Shown one piece after another: positions 54,024 to 63,810 of a DNA stretch of 64,000 nt. The notes beneath the pieces are model-generated. The model made no database searches, was not told where the DNA came from, and saw nothing but the letters and a program-made list of their open reading frames with translations. This DNA comes from Flavobacteriaceae bacterium HL-DH10 (GTDB taxonomy: Bacteria; Bacteroidota; Bacteroidia; Flavobacteriales; Flavobacteriaceae). Both the position numbers and the translations under genes were made by a program. The stretch spans positions 3,168,501 through 3,232,500 of the forward strand of contig CP134536.1 in assembly GCA_031826515.1 (NCBI GenBank), given 5' to 3'. Within the stretch, counting starts at the first letter, position 1; every line of letters starts with the position of its first letter.

Positions 54024-55118
54024 TTATTTTTCTTCGAAAGGAGCCAACTTTTTCCAATCGAAAATAACGCCGGTTCCAGGATAATCTGGAGCTACGGCTC
54101 TGTAGTTTTCTACTACCAATGGTCTTGTTGTATATTCATCTATTGGAAAACTGTGTACTTCCAGCCAACCAGAGTTAGGTTGAGACGAAACCAAGCTTAC
54201 ATGCAATTCTTGCATACCGTGTGAACAAGCGGGAATGCCATGTTTATCTGCAAGTCTAGCTGCCGCCAACCAACCAGTTATACCTCCACAATTGGAGGCA
54301 TCTGGTTGTACAAAAGACAATTTTGCTTGATCGAATGCATATTCAAACTCGTGAATGGTATGCAAGTTTTCGCCCATCGCCAAAGGAAACCCTGTAGCAT
54401 CAACAATTTCGCTAAATCCTTTGTAATTATCAGGTATAATAGGTTCTTCAAACCATGTAATGTTATATTGTTTGAAACCTTCAATAGCTTTTATCGCTTT
54501 TTCAACAGACATAGAATAATTGGCATCCACCATAAAAGTGACATCTGGTCCCACAAATTCTCTAACGGCTTTGATGCGATCTATATCTTCTTGAAGATTT
54601 TCTTTTCCAATTTTAATCTTGACAGCATTAAAGCCTTTAGCTAAATACCCTTCCATGTTTTTTAACAACTTTTCAATAGGAAACATTAAATCGATTCCGC
54701 CACAATAGGCTTTACAGGTATTTCCTGCGCCCCCAGCCATTTTCCATAGCGGTAAATTTGCTTTTTTACATTTAATGTCCCAAAGTGCAATATCTATTGT
54801 AGAAATGGCAAACGAGGCGATACCACCACGGCCCACATAATGAATATGCCATTCTAAAAAATCGTAAATACCATCGATATCGGAACCGTCCTTATCAATC
54901 AATACATTTGCAAAATCATGCTCTATCATGGCTTTAATGGCAAAACCCCCTTTGCCACCAGTATAGGTATAACCCGTCCCTTCGGTGCCATCTTCCAAGG
55001 TTATGGTAGTGGTTACCAATTCAAAATGATAATGGTCGCCATGTTTGGCATCCGACATGACTTCTGGTAAAGGCACGGTGAATAAGCGAACGTCAACATT
55101 TGAAATTTTTGTACTCAT
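54024..55118 (-). CDS. Enolase-superfamily 3,6-anhydro-L-galactonate cycloisomerase-like enzyme
   Basis: 364 residues, mandelate racemase type. The motifs are AVKIKIG (K-x-K), the metal ligands in [15 protein letters not shown] and AMGENLH, and the His in ACSHGMQ. These are in the right order for the family, and the [17 protein letters not shown] and [13 protein letters not shown] stretches recall the agar-pathway cycloisomerases. The enzyme turns 3,6-anhydro-L-galactonate into 2-keto-3-deoxy-L-galactonate. Presence in one operon with GH117, aldehyde dehydrogenase and KduD-like SDR supports this. Other sugar-acid dehydratases of the superfamily remain possible. Confidence 0.87.
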   Translation of the reverse strand: MSTKISNVDVRLFTVPLPEVMSDAKHGDHYHFELVTTTITLEDGTEGTGYTYTGGKGGFAIKAMIEHDFANVLIDKDGSDIDGIYDFLEWHIHYVGRGGIASFAISTIDIALWDIKCKKANLPLWKMAGGAGNTCKAYCGGIDLMFPIEKLLKNMEGYLAKGFNAVKIKIGKENLQEDIDRIKAVREFVGPDVTFMVDANYSMSVEKAIKAIEGFKQYNITWFEEPIIPDNYKGFSEIVDATGFPLAMGENLHTIHEFEYAFDQAKLSFVQPDASNCGGITGWLAAARLADKHGIPACSHGMQELHVSLVSSQPNSGWLEVHSFPIDEYTTRPLVVENYRAVAPDYPGTGVIFDWKKLAPFEEK

Positions 55119-55138
55119 AAGTGTTTTCTTTATATAGT

Positions 55139-57331
55139 TTAAATTAGTTTAACCGAGATTTCCACGGGTTTTGAAGCACCTAAATATTGGCTTCGTTTAC
55201 TAGGTAATGCGTTTGCAATGATGATTTTATAATTTCCTTTTATCCATGACTTATTACCGTTTATATCGGTTTGATAAAAATCTTTATTGGCTAAATTGAA
55301 ATTTATTATTTCGGATTTTCCTGCTTCTAATTCCACTCTTTTAAATGCTTTTAAAGCGTAGAATGGTAAGAATACTTTGGTGTCTTCTGGAACTAAATAC
55401 AGTTGGATAACATCCTCAAAATTCTGATTACTAACGCTTTTAATTTCAACTGAAACTGAAAAATCTTGTCCTTTCTTAATTTTTTTAGCACTCCCCATTG
55501 GGTTTGAAAACTCGGATTTTCCATAGCTTAAGCCAAATCCAAATGGGTACATGGGTTCTTTTTCCATGTATTTATAGGTTCGTCCTTTCATACTATAATC
55601 ATCAAAAGGCGGCAATTGATTTACATTTTTTGGAAAAGTTATGGGCAAATGTCCAGAAGGAGCCACGTCGCCAAAAAGAATGTCGGCTACTGCATTTCCT
55701 CCCTGTTCACCAGGATACCACATGAGAACAATGGCATCAACGTAAGGCTCAATGTCTTCCAAAGACACTGGGCTTCCAGTTCCTATTACCAAAACCAAGG
55801 GCCCAATTTTATTTTCACTGATTTCCTTGATATAGTCAATTTGGCTTTGTGGTAATTTTAAATCTTTTCTGTCGCCTTTGTTTTCTGAAGCTATGGCATC
55901 CACTTCTTCGCCTTCAATTTCGTTGGAAATACCAGCAACTAGAATTGTAGCATTGGTAGTTTTTGCTACTTTAGGTGCCCAGTTTAAAGGGTTTAAGTTC
56001 TTTTGAAAAGGTAAAACACCTAAACGGTATTCTACTGAAGTGCCCAATGAAACTTTATTGGTAATTCCTTCCAAAACAGTAACCATATTGGGAGATGCAC
56101 CATAATAATTCGCCATTAAAATATCCGCGGAAGCGGCGAAGGAGCCAGTAACATATAAAGATTTTATGTTTTTATTCAATGGCAATACATTGTTGTCGTT
56201 TTTTAACAGCACAATGGATTGTTGTGCGGTTTTTAGAGCAATGGCTTTATTTTTATCGGAATTGATGACGGCAGTACTCAGTTGTGTATAAGGATTGCTC
56301 TCATCAGAATCAAAAAAGCCAAGTTTAAAACGAATTAAAAATAGTTTTTTTAAACGTTCGTTTATCAAGCTTTCGGAAATAAAGCCTTGTTCTACCGCTG
56401 ACAGGAGTTTTCCGTAAACCCAACCACAATTTAAATTGACTCCTGCCAGTAATGCAAGTGCCGCCGCTTCTTCTGCGGTTTTAGCTTTTTTATGACCTTT
56501 TAAAATGTCGCCCAAAGCACCACAGTCGGACACGATGTAGCCATCAAACCCCCAGTGCTTTTTTAGAATATCTTCCAATAGAAAAATACTGCTATTGGCG
56601 GGCTCTCCATAAACAGCATTGTAGGCGCCCATTATTCCTTGTACGTTCCCTTCTGTAACCAAGGCTTCAAATGCAGGCAGATAGGTTTCATATAAGTCTA
56701 GTTTTGAAGGATTTGCATTGAAACTATGGCGTAAAGCTTCAGGACCAGAATGCACCGCAAAGTGTTTGGCACATGCCGTAGATTTATAATACTTTGGATG
56801 GTTTCCTTGCAAGCCTTGTACAAAAGCAATGCCTATTTTAGAAGTCAAATAAGGATCTTCGCCGTAGGTTTCTTGTCCACGTCCCCAACGCGGGTCTCTA
56901 AAAATATTGATGTTTGGAGACCAATAGGTTAATCCCGCATACATACCCCTGTTTCCAATGGATTTAGAAACTTCAAATTTGGCTCTACCTTCATCAGAGA
57001 TGGCATTTGCCACCTCCTTTATCAAAGTCGGGTTAAATGTTGCTGCCATAGCAATGCCTTGCGGAAAAATTGTCGCTTTCCCATTTCGGGCAATACCGTG
57101 CAAAGCTTCGTTCCACCAGTTGTATTCCGGAACACCTAAGTGCTGAATTGCCGGAGATTCAGAAAGAAACTGACTGCATTTTTCTTCCAAAGTCATGGCA
57201 TCAATCAATAAACCCGCTCTTTGTTCAAAAGAAATGGATTCATCAAACCACTTTTGAGATGGGGTTTGTGCATCCAATGCTATAAAAGCAAAAAATGATA
57301 GAAGATACGCTATGGAATTTATATACTTCAT
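55139..57331 (-). CDS. GH3-family glycosidase (β-xylosidase/β-glucosidase type), secreted
   Basis: 730 residues with a signal peptide ending ALDAQ. GH3 two-domain pattern: N-terminal barrel with [65 protein letters not shown], nucleophile Asp269 in YIVSDCGAL, then the α/β sandwich ([26 protein letters not shown]) and a C-terminal fibronectin-like domain. The NWWNEALHG and [11 protein letters not shown] sequence is typical of β-xylosidase-like GH3. In an agar operon it may act on β-galactosidic ends or on xylose-containing side groups; sequence does not decide. Between cycloisomerase and sulfatase, 20 and 14 bases from its neighbours. Confidence 0.92.
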   Translation of the reverse strand: MKYINSIAYLLSFFAFIALDAQTPSQKWFDESISFEQRAGLLIDAMTLEEKCSQFLSESPAIQHLGVPEYNWWNEALHGIARNGKATIFPQGIAMAATFNPTLIKEVANAISDEGRAKFEVSKSIGNRGMYAGLTYWSPNINIFRDPRWGRGQETYGEDPYLTSKIGIAFVQGLQGNHPKYYKSTACAKHFAVHSGPEALRHSFNANPSKLDLYETYLPAFEALVTEGNVQGIMGAYNAVYGEPANSSIFLLEDILKKHWGFDGYIVSDCGALGDILKGHKKAKTAEEAAALALLAGVNLNCGWVYGKLLSAVEQGFISESLINERLKKLFLIRFKLGFFDSDESNPYTQLSTAVINSDKNKAIALKTAQQSIVLLKNDNNVLPLNKNIKSLYVTGSFAASADILMANYYGASPNMVTVLEGITNKVSLGTSVEYRLGVLPFQKNLNPLNWAPKVAKTTNATILVAGISNEIEGEEVDAIASENKGDRKDLKLPQSQIDYIKEISENKIGPLVLVIGTGSPVSLEDIEPYVDAIVLMWYPGEQGGNAVADILFGDVAPSGHLPITFPKNVNQLPPFDDYSMKGRTYKYMEKEPMYPFGFGLSYGKSEFSNPMGSAKKIKKGQDFSVSVEIKSVSNQNFEDVIQLYLVPEDTKVFLPFYALKAFKRVELEAGKSEIINFNLANKDFYQTDINGNKSWIKGNYKIIIANALPSKRSQYLGASKPVEISVKLI

Positions 57332-57345
57332 TTATAAATACATGT

Positions 57346-58932
57346 TTACTTTAATTCAATGTTTTGAATATTGGAATGTGCATCGCCTCGAATATCTTTG
57401 AAATGAGAAACTAGTTTTTTTAATTTTTCGGGGTTGGATTTAGCCAAATTGTTTTTTTGACCCCAGTCTTTTTTTAAATTGTACAATTGGAATTCTTGGG
57501 AAATTCCAGTTTCTATTTGTACATCCTCTAAAAATCCATTGCCTTTATACTCAGGAATCATTAACCAATCACCTTTCCTTAAAGCTGTTCTAGTGTTCGC
57601 TTCAATAATAAGTGATTCTCTAGCTTTATCACCCTTTCCTAAGAAGGCTGTAAGTACATCTTGACTATCAGCAGTTTTTACATCTGCTTTTAAAAGGTTG
57701 GCTAATGATGCCATCAAGTCAATTTGACAAACCAATGCATCCGAAACTTTTGGTGTTATGGTTCCTTTCCAGTAAGTAATAAAAGGCACTTTAGTCCCGG
57801 CTTCAAACAAACTATATTTGCCGCCTCTTAAACCACCTTTAGGGTCGTGATTACCAATTTTTTCAACCGCATCGTCAAAGTAACCATCGTTTAAAACAGG
57901 ACCATTATCACTTGAAAATATAACTAGCGTATTTTCTAACACACCTTCTTCTTTTAAGGTTTTCATAAATTCACCAATAACCCAATCGGCTTCCAAAATG
58001 ACATCGCCTCTTGATCCCATACCTGATTTACCCACAAAACGAGGGTGTGGTGTTCTAGGAACATGCGGCTGTTGCAATGCATAATACAGGAAGAAGGGAT
58101 TATCTTTATGTTCTTTTACATAAGATTGTGCTTTTTGCAAAAAATGGTCAGCCATATCTACATCACTCCATTTTGCAGATGCGCCACCTTTCACATAGCC
58201 TATTCGTGGTATACCGTTAACAATGCTGTTATTATGGCCATGATGCCATTTCATGGTCGTTAATTCTGGATTGTCCAATCCTGTTGGTTGTCCTTCAAAA
58301 TTCTTATTATAATTGACCTCGATGGGGTCTTTTGGGTCTAAACCTACTACATTACCATTTTCTATATATACAGTAGGTACACGGTCTTGTGTTGCAGCCA
58401 TGATATAAGAATAATCAAAGTCAACTTCATTTGGACCTGGCGAAATATGGGTATTCCAATCAACATCTCCATGTCCTAAACCCAAATGCCATTTACCAAC
58501 AATGCCCGTATTGTAACCTTGGGATTTAAACATTTTTGGCAATGTAAATTGATCGGTGGAAATTAACAGTGGGGCAGTACCAGGTAGAATTTTGGCATCT
58601 GCGTTACGCCATGGGTAGATTCCGGTTAAAATGCCATATCGACTTGGTGTACAAGTAGCCGATGTTGCATAGCCATTTGTAAAACGAACACCTCCATTTG
58701 CCAATTTATCGATATTTGGTGTTTGTAATTCGGTTGCTCCATAGCAACTTAAATCGCCGTATCCTAAATCATCCAAATAAATAATGACCACGTTTGGTTT
58801 GGCGGCTATTTCTACTTTTGTTTTTTTTGCTTGGTTTTTTTTATTTTTACAATTATGAAGAAATAATCCTAACGTAAGAAAAAGGAAATAACAGGGTGTT
58901 TTCAGTTTTGAAAATTGGATTATCGTCATCAT
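57346..58932 (-). CDS. Type I sulfatase (lipoprotein), paralogue of the sulfatase at 27.5 kb
   Basis: 528 residues with a lipobox LGLFLHNC. The FGly site Cys94 lies in ATCTPSRYGILTG; the metal sites NVVIIYLDDLGYGD and IFSSDNGPVLNDGYFDD are complete. It is similar over nearly the whole length to the sulfatase at 27543-29114, with long shared blocks such as WHHGHNNSIVNGIPRIGY and QPHVPRTPHPRFVGKSGMG. Two copies in two operons imply that this sulfate ester is central to the substrate. It is 3 bases from the aldehyde dehydrogenase stop, so it is translated in the same operon. L-galactose-6-sulfate is a guess. Confidence 0.93.
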   Translation of the reverse strand: MMTIIQFSKLKTPCYFLFLTLGLFLHNCKNKKNQAKKTKVEIAAKPNVVIIYLDDLGYGDLSCYGATELQTPNIDKLANGGVRFTNGYATSATCTPSRYGILTGIYPWRNADAKILPGTAPLLISTDQFTLPKMFKSQGYNTGIVGKWHLGLGHGDVDWNTHISPGPNEVDFDYSYIMAATQDRVPTVYIENGNVVGLDPKDPIEVNYNKNFEGQPTGLDNPELTTMKWHHGHNNSIVNGIPRIGYVKGGASAKWSDVDMADHFLQKAQSYVKEHKDNPFFLYYALQQPHVPRTPHPRFVGKSGMGSRGDVILEADWVIGEFMKTLKEEGVLENTLVIFSSDNGPVLNDGYFDDAVEKIGNHDPKGGLRGGKYSLFEAGTKVPFITYWKGTITPKVSDALVCQIDLMASLANLLKADVKTADSQDVLTAFLGKGDKARESLIIEANTRTALRKGDWLMIPEYKGNGFLEDVQIETGISQEFQLYNLKKDWGQKNNLAKSNPEKLKKLVSHFKDIRGDAHSNIQNIELK

Positions 58933-58935
58933 ATT

Positions 58936-60390
58936 TTAAGCTTTATGTCTGATATAAAAAGTCTTTTTTTCTAAGTATTGTTCAAAACCATATTTGCCAT
59001 CTTCTCCACCAGAGCCAGATAATTTATAACCGTTATGGAACCCTTGATGCTGTTCACCATGACCTCGGTTTACATAGATTTCTCCGTATTCCAATTCATC
59101 ATTGCATTTCATTATGGTATTCATATCGTTGGTAAAAACCATTGCTGCCAAACCATATTCACTGTCGTTGGCATAGCCTATAACTTCATCAAAGGTCTTG
59201 AATTTTAAAACTGGCAAAATAGGGCCGAAAGATTCTTCGTGAACAATGGTCATATCTTGGGTTACGTTTGTCAAAACCGTTGGTTCAAACCAATAGCCTT
59301 TTTCAAATTGCTTTCCAACTGGTTTTTTACCTCCGGTCGCCACTGTAGCACCTTCTTCAATACTTACGGTAACTAAATGTTCCATATGCTTTAATTCGTT
59401 GGCATTTACTTTTGGTCCCATATCGGTTTCTTCCAACATGGGGTCTCCAACTTTCAATCCTTTCACCTTTGCAATAAATTTATCCATGAATTTATCGTAA
59501 ATCCCTTCATGGATATACATACGTTCGTTACAGGTGCACACTTGCCCACAATTGTCGAAACGAGAATGTAAAGCGGCATCAACGGCAGCATCGATATCAG
59601 CATCTTCAAAAACAATAAAAGGGGCTTTCCCGCCCAATTCCAGTTGTACATGTGTCAAATTTTGGGCTGCGTTTCGGGCAATTTGTTGACCAACAGGTGT
59701 GGATCCCGTCATGGTAACCATTTTGCAAATAGGGCTTTCCACCAGAGCATTACCCATGGCTCTTCCTGGGCCCGTTAAAATATTGATAACACCTTTAGGG
59801 ATGCCTACTTTATTGGCAATATGGCCTAATTCAAGAGTTGTTAAAGGGGTTTCGGAAGTTGGTTTGATTATAATAGTATTTCCAGCGATAAGAGCAGGTC
59901 CTAATTTCCGGGCAGCAAGAGCCAAGGGGAAATTCCAAGCAGTAATGGCTACAACCACACCACGCGGTATTTTTTGAATCCAGATTTGTTCGTTTGGGTT
60001 GTCGGAAGGAATAATATCACCTTCAATTCTACGGGCGCCTTCACATGCATATTCAATAAAGGACGATGCCACAGCAACTTCAAACCGTGCTACTTTTAAT
60101 AATTTCCCTTGCTCTTTAACCAGTAACTGTGCCAAATTTTCGGCATTTGCCTTTATCTCGTTTGAGAACTTATACAATAAATTGGCTCTTTCCCGAGCAG
60201 GTAACTTTTTCCACTTTTTTTGTGCTTTGTCAGCAGCTTCTAAAGCTTCAATAGCTTCTTCAGGAGTACCGTTTTGAACACGTGCTACAATTTCCTCTGT
60301 AGAAGGATTAATAATATCAATGGTTTCTCCAGAGGTTGAGGTAATCCATTTTCCGTCTATGAATAATTGGTATTCTTTAATATCTGCCAT
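58936..60390 (-). CDS. AldA-like aldehyde dehydrogenase, candidate 3,6-anhydro-L-galactose dehydrogenase
   Basis: 484 residues, NAD(P)-dependent aldehyde dehydrogenase family. It shows TAWNFPLALAARKLGPALIAG, KPTSETPLT, MTGSTPVG, the catalytic Glu in LELGGKAP, the nucleophile Cys in FDNCGQVCTCNERMY and HEESFGPILPV. The closest pattern in memory is E. coli AldA (lactaldehyde/glycolaldehyde dehydrogenase); anhydro-L-galactose dehydrogenases of agar degraders are in the same family. With cycloisomerase and GH117 in the operon, oxidation of anhydro-L-galactose to its acid is the best call. Lactaldehyde oxidation from a deoxy-sugar pathway is the alternative. Confidence 0.9.
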   Translation of the reverse strand: MADIKEYQLFIDGKWITSTSGETIDIINPSTEEIVARVQNGTPEEAIEALEAADKAQKKWKKLPARERANLLYKFSNEIKANAENLAQLLVKEQGKLLKVARFEVAVASSFIEYACEGARRIEGDIIPSDNPNEQIWIQKIPRGVVVAITAWNFPLALAARKLGPALIAGNTIIIKPTSETPLTTLELGHIANKVGIPKGVINILTGPGRAMGNALVESPICKMVTMTGSTPVGQQIARNAAQNLTHVQLELGGKAPFIVFEDADIDAAVDAALHSRFDNCGQVCTCNERMYIHEGIYDKFMDKFIAKVKGLKVGDPMLEETDMGPKVNANELKHMEHLVTVSIEEGATVATGGKKPVGKQFEKGYWFEPTVLTNVTQDMTIVHEESFGPILPVLKFKTFDEVIGYANDSEYGLAAMVFTNDMNTIMKCNDELEYGEIYVNRGHGEQHQGFHNGYKLSGSGGEDGKYGFEQYLEKKTFYIRHKA

Positions 60391-60509
60391 GTTTTTATGT
60401 TTTATATTTTTTAATTCTAAATCCTCATGCTATATTAAGGTATCTGTTTCGCTTTCATATTCTGCTCCATTTTCACGATTTAATTCGTCGAAAAACGGAT
60501 TGCAATAAA

Positions 60510-61919
60510 TTAGTTGTGATGAATGTTGTTATTTCTATAGGTGTCTAAACGTTCAATGGCTTTTTTTTCATAAAGATGTTTTAGCATCCAAAGCGGTCTT
60601 TCTAAAGTCATTTCCCATTCAAAAAAACGTTTATATAATTCTTTTACTATTTCAGGATTGGATGCTGCAAGATTATTGGTTTCTCCAATATCTTCAGCTA
60701 AATTGTATAATTCAGCTTGACGATCTGGAAAGCGGATTAATTTCCAATCGTGATGACGAATAGCTCCGCGAACTTCCTTTTTCCAAAACAAGGTTTCATG
60801 AGGTCTATTCTTGTATTTTTGAGTTACAAATGGGATTAAGTTCACACCATCTAAATCGGTAATTTGTTTTTCGTCACCTCCAGCTAAATTATAGAATGTT
60901 GGAAATAAATCTAAAGTGCTTATCGGATGTGTGTAAACCGTATTTTCTTGTAAATGGGTTGGCCATGACATTACAAAAGGCACGCGAATTCCGCCTTCTA
61001 AATGATTTGCTTTTGTGCCTCCTAAAGGTTTATTGGAAGAGGCATTGGTATCGGAAGGGCCTCCGTTATCGTTAGTAAATACGATAATGGTGTTTTCCCT
61101 TAAACCAAGTTCGTCTAATTTATTAATAACTTTCCCACAAGCGCGATCTAAACCAAGGGTCATGGCTGCTAATGTTTTTCTTTTATCTTCAAGATTGGGA
61201 AATTTGTCTAAATCATCTGGTCTAGCTTCCATAGGTGTATGCACGGCGTTAAAGGACAGGTAAACAAAAAATGGTTGCGATTTGTTTTCTTCTATAAATT
61301 TAGTGGTTGCATCAGCTAAAGCATCGGTTAAATATAATTCTGATTCTTCAAAATTACCAAAACCACGTTCCATGCGGTTTTCTTTTTTTATTAGTTTATT
61401 GTTTTGGTCGTATTCATAATAACTCCTTGCGCCTCCTCTAAATCCGTAAAATGTATCAAAACCTCTTTTTGTAGGATGAAAACAATCGGCATTACCCATA
61501 TGCCATTTGCCGAAAAGAGCTGTTTTATAGCCTTCCTCTTTTAAATATGCTGCAATTAATTTTTGATTCAATGGTAAACCCATATCGTCTCCAATAGCTC
61601 CTGATACACTCATGTAACCCGGTACATTGTTTTCTTCGTAACCAAAACGTTGTTGATATTTTCCTGTTAAAATGCCGGCACGAGAAGGTCCGCAAACAGC
61701 TGCAGATACGTAAGCCTGTGTAAAGCGTAAACCTTGCATAGCTAATTTGTCTAAATGTGGCGTTTTAAATTCTTTACTGCCTTGAAACCCAAAATCGGCA
61801 TAACCAGCATCGTCTGATAAAATGAATACAATATTAGGTTGTTCTTGAGCTAAAACCCATTGGTTCCAACTCAAGAACATTAAAAACATTATGAATATTG
61901 ATTGCTTATTTTTATACAC
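60510..61919 (-). CDS. Secreted type I sulfatase
   Basis: 469 residues with a signal peptide ending WVLAQ. FGly site Cys76 in [21 protein letters not shown]; metal sites [19 protein letters not shown] and [21 protein letters not shown]. It is of the same general type as the sulfatase at 29.1 kb (CSPSRAGLLTGRYQARFG), but the residues after the active site are different, so a different sulfated sugar is likely. It is 119 bases from the ALDH start; that gap has no clear terminator, so the operon may continue. An ordinary AT-rich gap. Confidence 0.93.
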   Translation of the reverse strand: MYKNKQSIFIMFLMFLSWNQWVLAQEQPNIVFILSDDAGYADFGFQGSKEFKTPHLDKLAMQGLRFTQAYVSAAVCGPSRAGILTGKYQQRFGYEENNVPGYMSVSGAIGDDMGLPLNQKLIAAYLKEEGYKTALFGKWHMGNADCFHPTKRGFDTFYGFRGGARSYYEYDQNNKLIKKENRMERGFGNFEESELYLTDALADATTKFIEENKSQPFFVYLSFNAVHTPMEARPDDLDKFPNLEDKRKTLAAMTLGLDRACGKVINKLDELGLRENTIIVFTNDNGGPSDTNASSNKPLGGTKANHLEGGIRVPFVMSWPTHLQENTVYTHPISTLDLFPTFYNLAGGDEKQITDLDGVNLIPFVTQKYKNRPHETLFWKKEVRGAIRHHDWKLIRFPDRQAELYNLAEDIGETNNLAASNPEIVKELYKRFFEWEMTLERPLWMLKHLYEKKAIERLDTYRNNNIHHN

Positions 61920-61958
61920 GTTTTGATTTATTTTTATGCCATTTAACTTATTCTAAAA

Positions 61959-62729
61959 TTACCTGCCCATCCAGCCGCCATCAACCAGAACAATAGCCCC
62001 GTTCATATAACTTGCTGCTTCTGAAGCTAAAAATACGGTTGGCCCAGCAAAATCTTCGGGCTTGCCCCATCTTCCAGCAGGAATGCGCGACAATATAGAT
62101 TCTGATCGCACGGGGTCGTTTCTTAATGCTTCAGTGTTATCGGTAGCAATGTACCCAGGCGCAATAGCGTTTACATTGACGCCTTTACTGGCCCATTCGT
62201 TGGCAAAGGCCATAGTTAACTGTCCGATAGCGCCTTTGCTTGCTGCATATCCAGGAACCGTAATACCGCCTTGAAAGGTTAACAAAGAAGCTGTGAAAAT
62301 AATTTTACCATGTCCTCTTTTAACCATTTCTTTTCCAATTTCCCTTGTGAGGATGAATTGTGCATTTTGATTGACCTCAATCACTTTGTCCCACATCTCG
62401 TCAGGATGTTCTGCGGCTGGTGTTCTTAAGATAGTCCCCGCATTGTTGACTAAAATATCTATTTGCGGATGGTCTTTCTTTACGGCCTCAATGAATTTAT
62501 AAAGCGATTTTCTGTTGCTGAAATCACATTGGTAGGCACTGAACTTTTTACCTTTGGATTGTACTTCCTTTTCAACAGCACTACCTGATAATTCCAACGA
62601 TGCCGAAACACCAATAATATTTGCACCAGCCTCAGCCAAACCTATTGCCATGGCTTTACCGATGCCTCTTTTGCAACCTGTTACTAAAGCTGTTTTTCCC
62701 TCTAAACTGAATGTATTTAAAATTCCCAT
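61959..62729 (-). CDS. KduD-like SDR, candidate 2-keto-3-deoxy-sugar-acid dehydrogenase
   Basis: 256 residues. Rossmann motif TGCKRGIGKA, NNAG in LVNNAGTILR, catalytic Ser in FTASLLTFQGG, and Y-x-x-x-K in YAASKGAIG. The N-terminal MGILNTFSLEGKTALVTG and the last VLVDGGWMGR are typical of 2-deoxy-D-gluconate 3-dehydrogenase/KduD. In the agar pathway of marine bacteria, 2-keto-3-deoxy-L-galactonate is turned to KDG by two oxidoreductases; this SDR and the Zn-enzyme beside it (57 bases) make a suitable pair. It is cytoplasmic. The assignment of each step is inference. Confidence 0.9.
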   Translation of the reverse strand: MGILNTFSLEGKTALVTGCKRGIGKAMAIGLAEAGANIIGVSASLELSGSAVEKEVQSKGKKFSAYQCDFSNRKSLYKFIEAVKKDHPQIDILVNNAGTILRTPAAEHPDEMWDKVIEVNQNAQFILTREIGKEMVKRGHGKIIFTASLLTFQGGITVPGYAASKGAIGQLTMAFANEWASKGVNVNAIAPGYIATDNTEALRNDPVRSESILSRIPAGRWGKPEDFAGPTVFLASEAASYMNGAIVLVDGGWMGR

Positions 62730-62786
62730 TTTTATTTATGATTTTTGATTTACGATTAACGATTTTTGAACTCTGAACTTATTTAT

Positions 62787-63803
62787 TTAAAGCTGACAAT
62801 CCATTAACACCTTTAACCCATCTGGATTATTATCGATGTTTTCAAACACTTGTTGAATGTTGGTCAAGGGTTGTACATCGGTAATCATTTGTTCAAATGG
62901 CAATTCATTGGCAGTTATTAGTTGTATGGCTTTTTCATAATCTTCTTTTTCATAAACCCTTGCGCCAATCAGTTTCAACTCTTTCCAAAAGAATTTGAAC
63001 AGATCCACATCTTTTTTCTGTCCGTGAATTGCAACCATAACGATTCTTCCACGAATACCAGCGACTTCGCACATAATATCCAATGCCGGTTGCACGCCAG
63101 CAACTTCAAAAACCACATCCGCTCTTCGGTTTTCCGTTTTTCCTTTTACATATTCTACTAAATCCACATCTATGGGGCTCACTGCATCAAAACCAAGTTC
63201 TTTTGCTTTGGCAATACGTTTTGGGTTGACTTCTGAAAGGATAACTTGGGCACCCACTTCTTTGGCAACCATGGCAACCAATAAGCCAATAGGGCCACCA
63301 CCTAAAATTACGGCGGTTTCCCCAGCTGTCAAGCCACTTAAACGCACATCGTGTGCTGCAACCGATAAAGGCTCTATCAATGCTGCCAATTTTAAATCGG
63401 TGTTTTCTTTAAGTTTATGTAGTGTAAAAGCGGGGACATTCCAATACTGTTGCATGGCTCCTGGGCTGTCAATGCCTATAAACTTTAATTCCTCGCAAAT
63501 ATGGTTGAATCCTTTGTCTGAAGCCTTTACTTTTCGGTCATCCAACGGGCGTACCACTACTTTTTCACCTACAGAAAAACCAGTAACCCCCTCGCCAACG
63601 GCATCAATAACGCCAGACATTTCATGCCCTATGGTTTCGGGCATTTTTACACGTTTGTCCATCATGCCATGGTAAATATGGACATCGGTGCCACAAACGC
63701 CCACATAGGCCACTTTAATCCTAACCTCACCTTTTGCGGGCTCTTCAATGTTTTTTTCTTGTATGCTGAAGGTTTTATTGCCTTCGTATTGTGTTGCTTT
63801 CAT
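62787..63803 (-). CDS. Zn-dependent dehydrogenase, candidate 2-keto-3-deoxy-L-galactonate 5-dehydrogenase
   Basis: 338 residues, medium-chain family. Catalytic zinc ligands in YVGVCGTDVHIYHG and IGHEMSGVI; coenzyme motif AVILGGGPIGLL and LSEVNPKRIAKAKELGFDA. The structural-zinc Cys cluster seen in the Zn-enzyme at 37.2 kb (CGECIACRNGKTNCC) is missing here; the same loop reads RPLDDRKVKASDKGFNHICEE, so it probably holds a single zinc. It is paired with the KduD-like SDR. Two enzymes of the family, one in each sugar operon, should have related but different substrates. Confidence 0.85.
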   Translation of the reverse strand: MKATQYEGNKTFSIQEKNIEEPAKGEVRIKVAYVGVCGTDVHIYHGMMDKRVKMPETIGHEMSGVIDAVGEGVTGFSVGEKVVVRPLDDRKVKASDKGFNHICEELKFIGIDSPGAMQQYWNVPAFTLHKLKENTDLKLAALIEPLSVAAHDVRLSGLTAGETAVILGGGPIGLLVAMVAKEVGAQVILSEVNPKRIAKAKELGFDAVSPIDVDLVEYVKGKTENRRADVVFEVAGVQPALDIMCEVAGIRGRIVMVAIHGQKKDVDLFKFFWKELKLIGARVYEKEDYEKAIQLITANELPFEQMITDVQPLTNIQQVFENIDNNPDGLKVLMDCQL

Positions 63804-63810
63804 AATATAA

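Noticed and set aside
15846-63803. Carrageenan as the substrate of the locus
   Set aside because: GH117 of the AhgA type, GH86, an anhydro-L-galactonate cycloisomerase-like gene and L-galactose genes point to agar-type galactans with L-sugars. No GH82 or GH127/GH129-like enzyme was seen.
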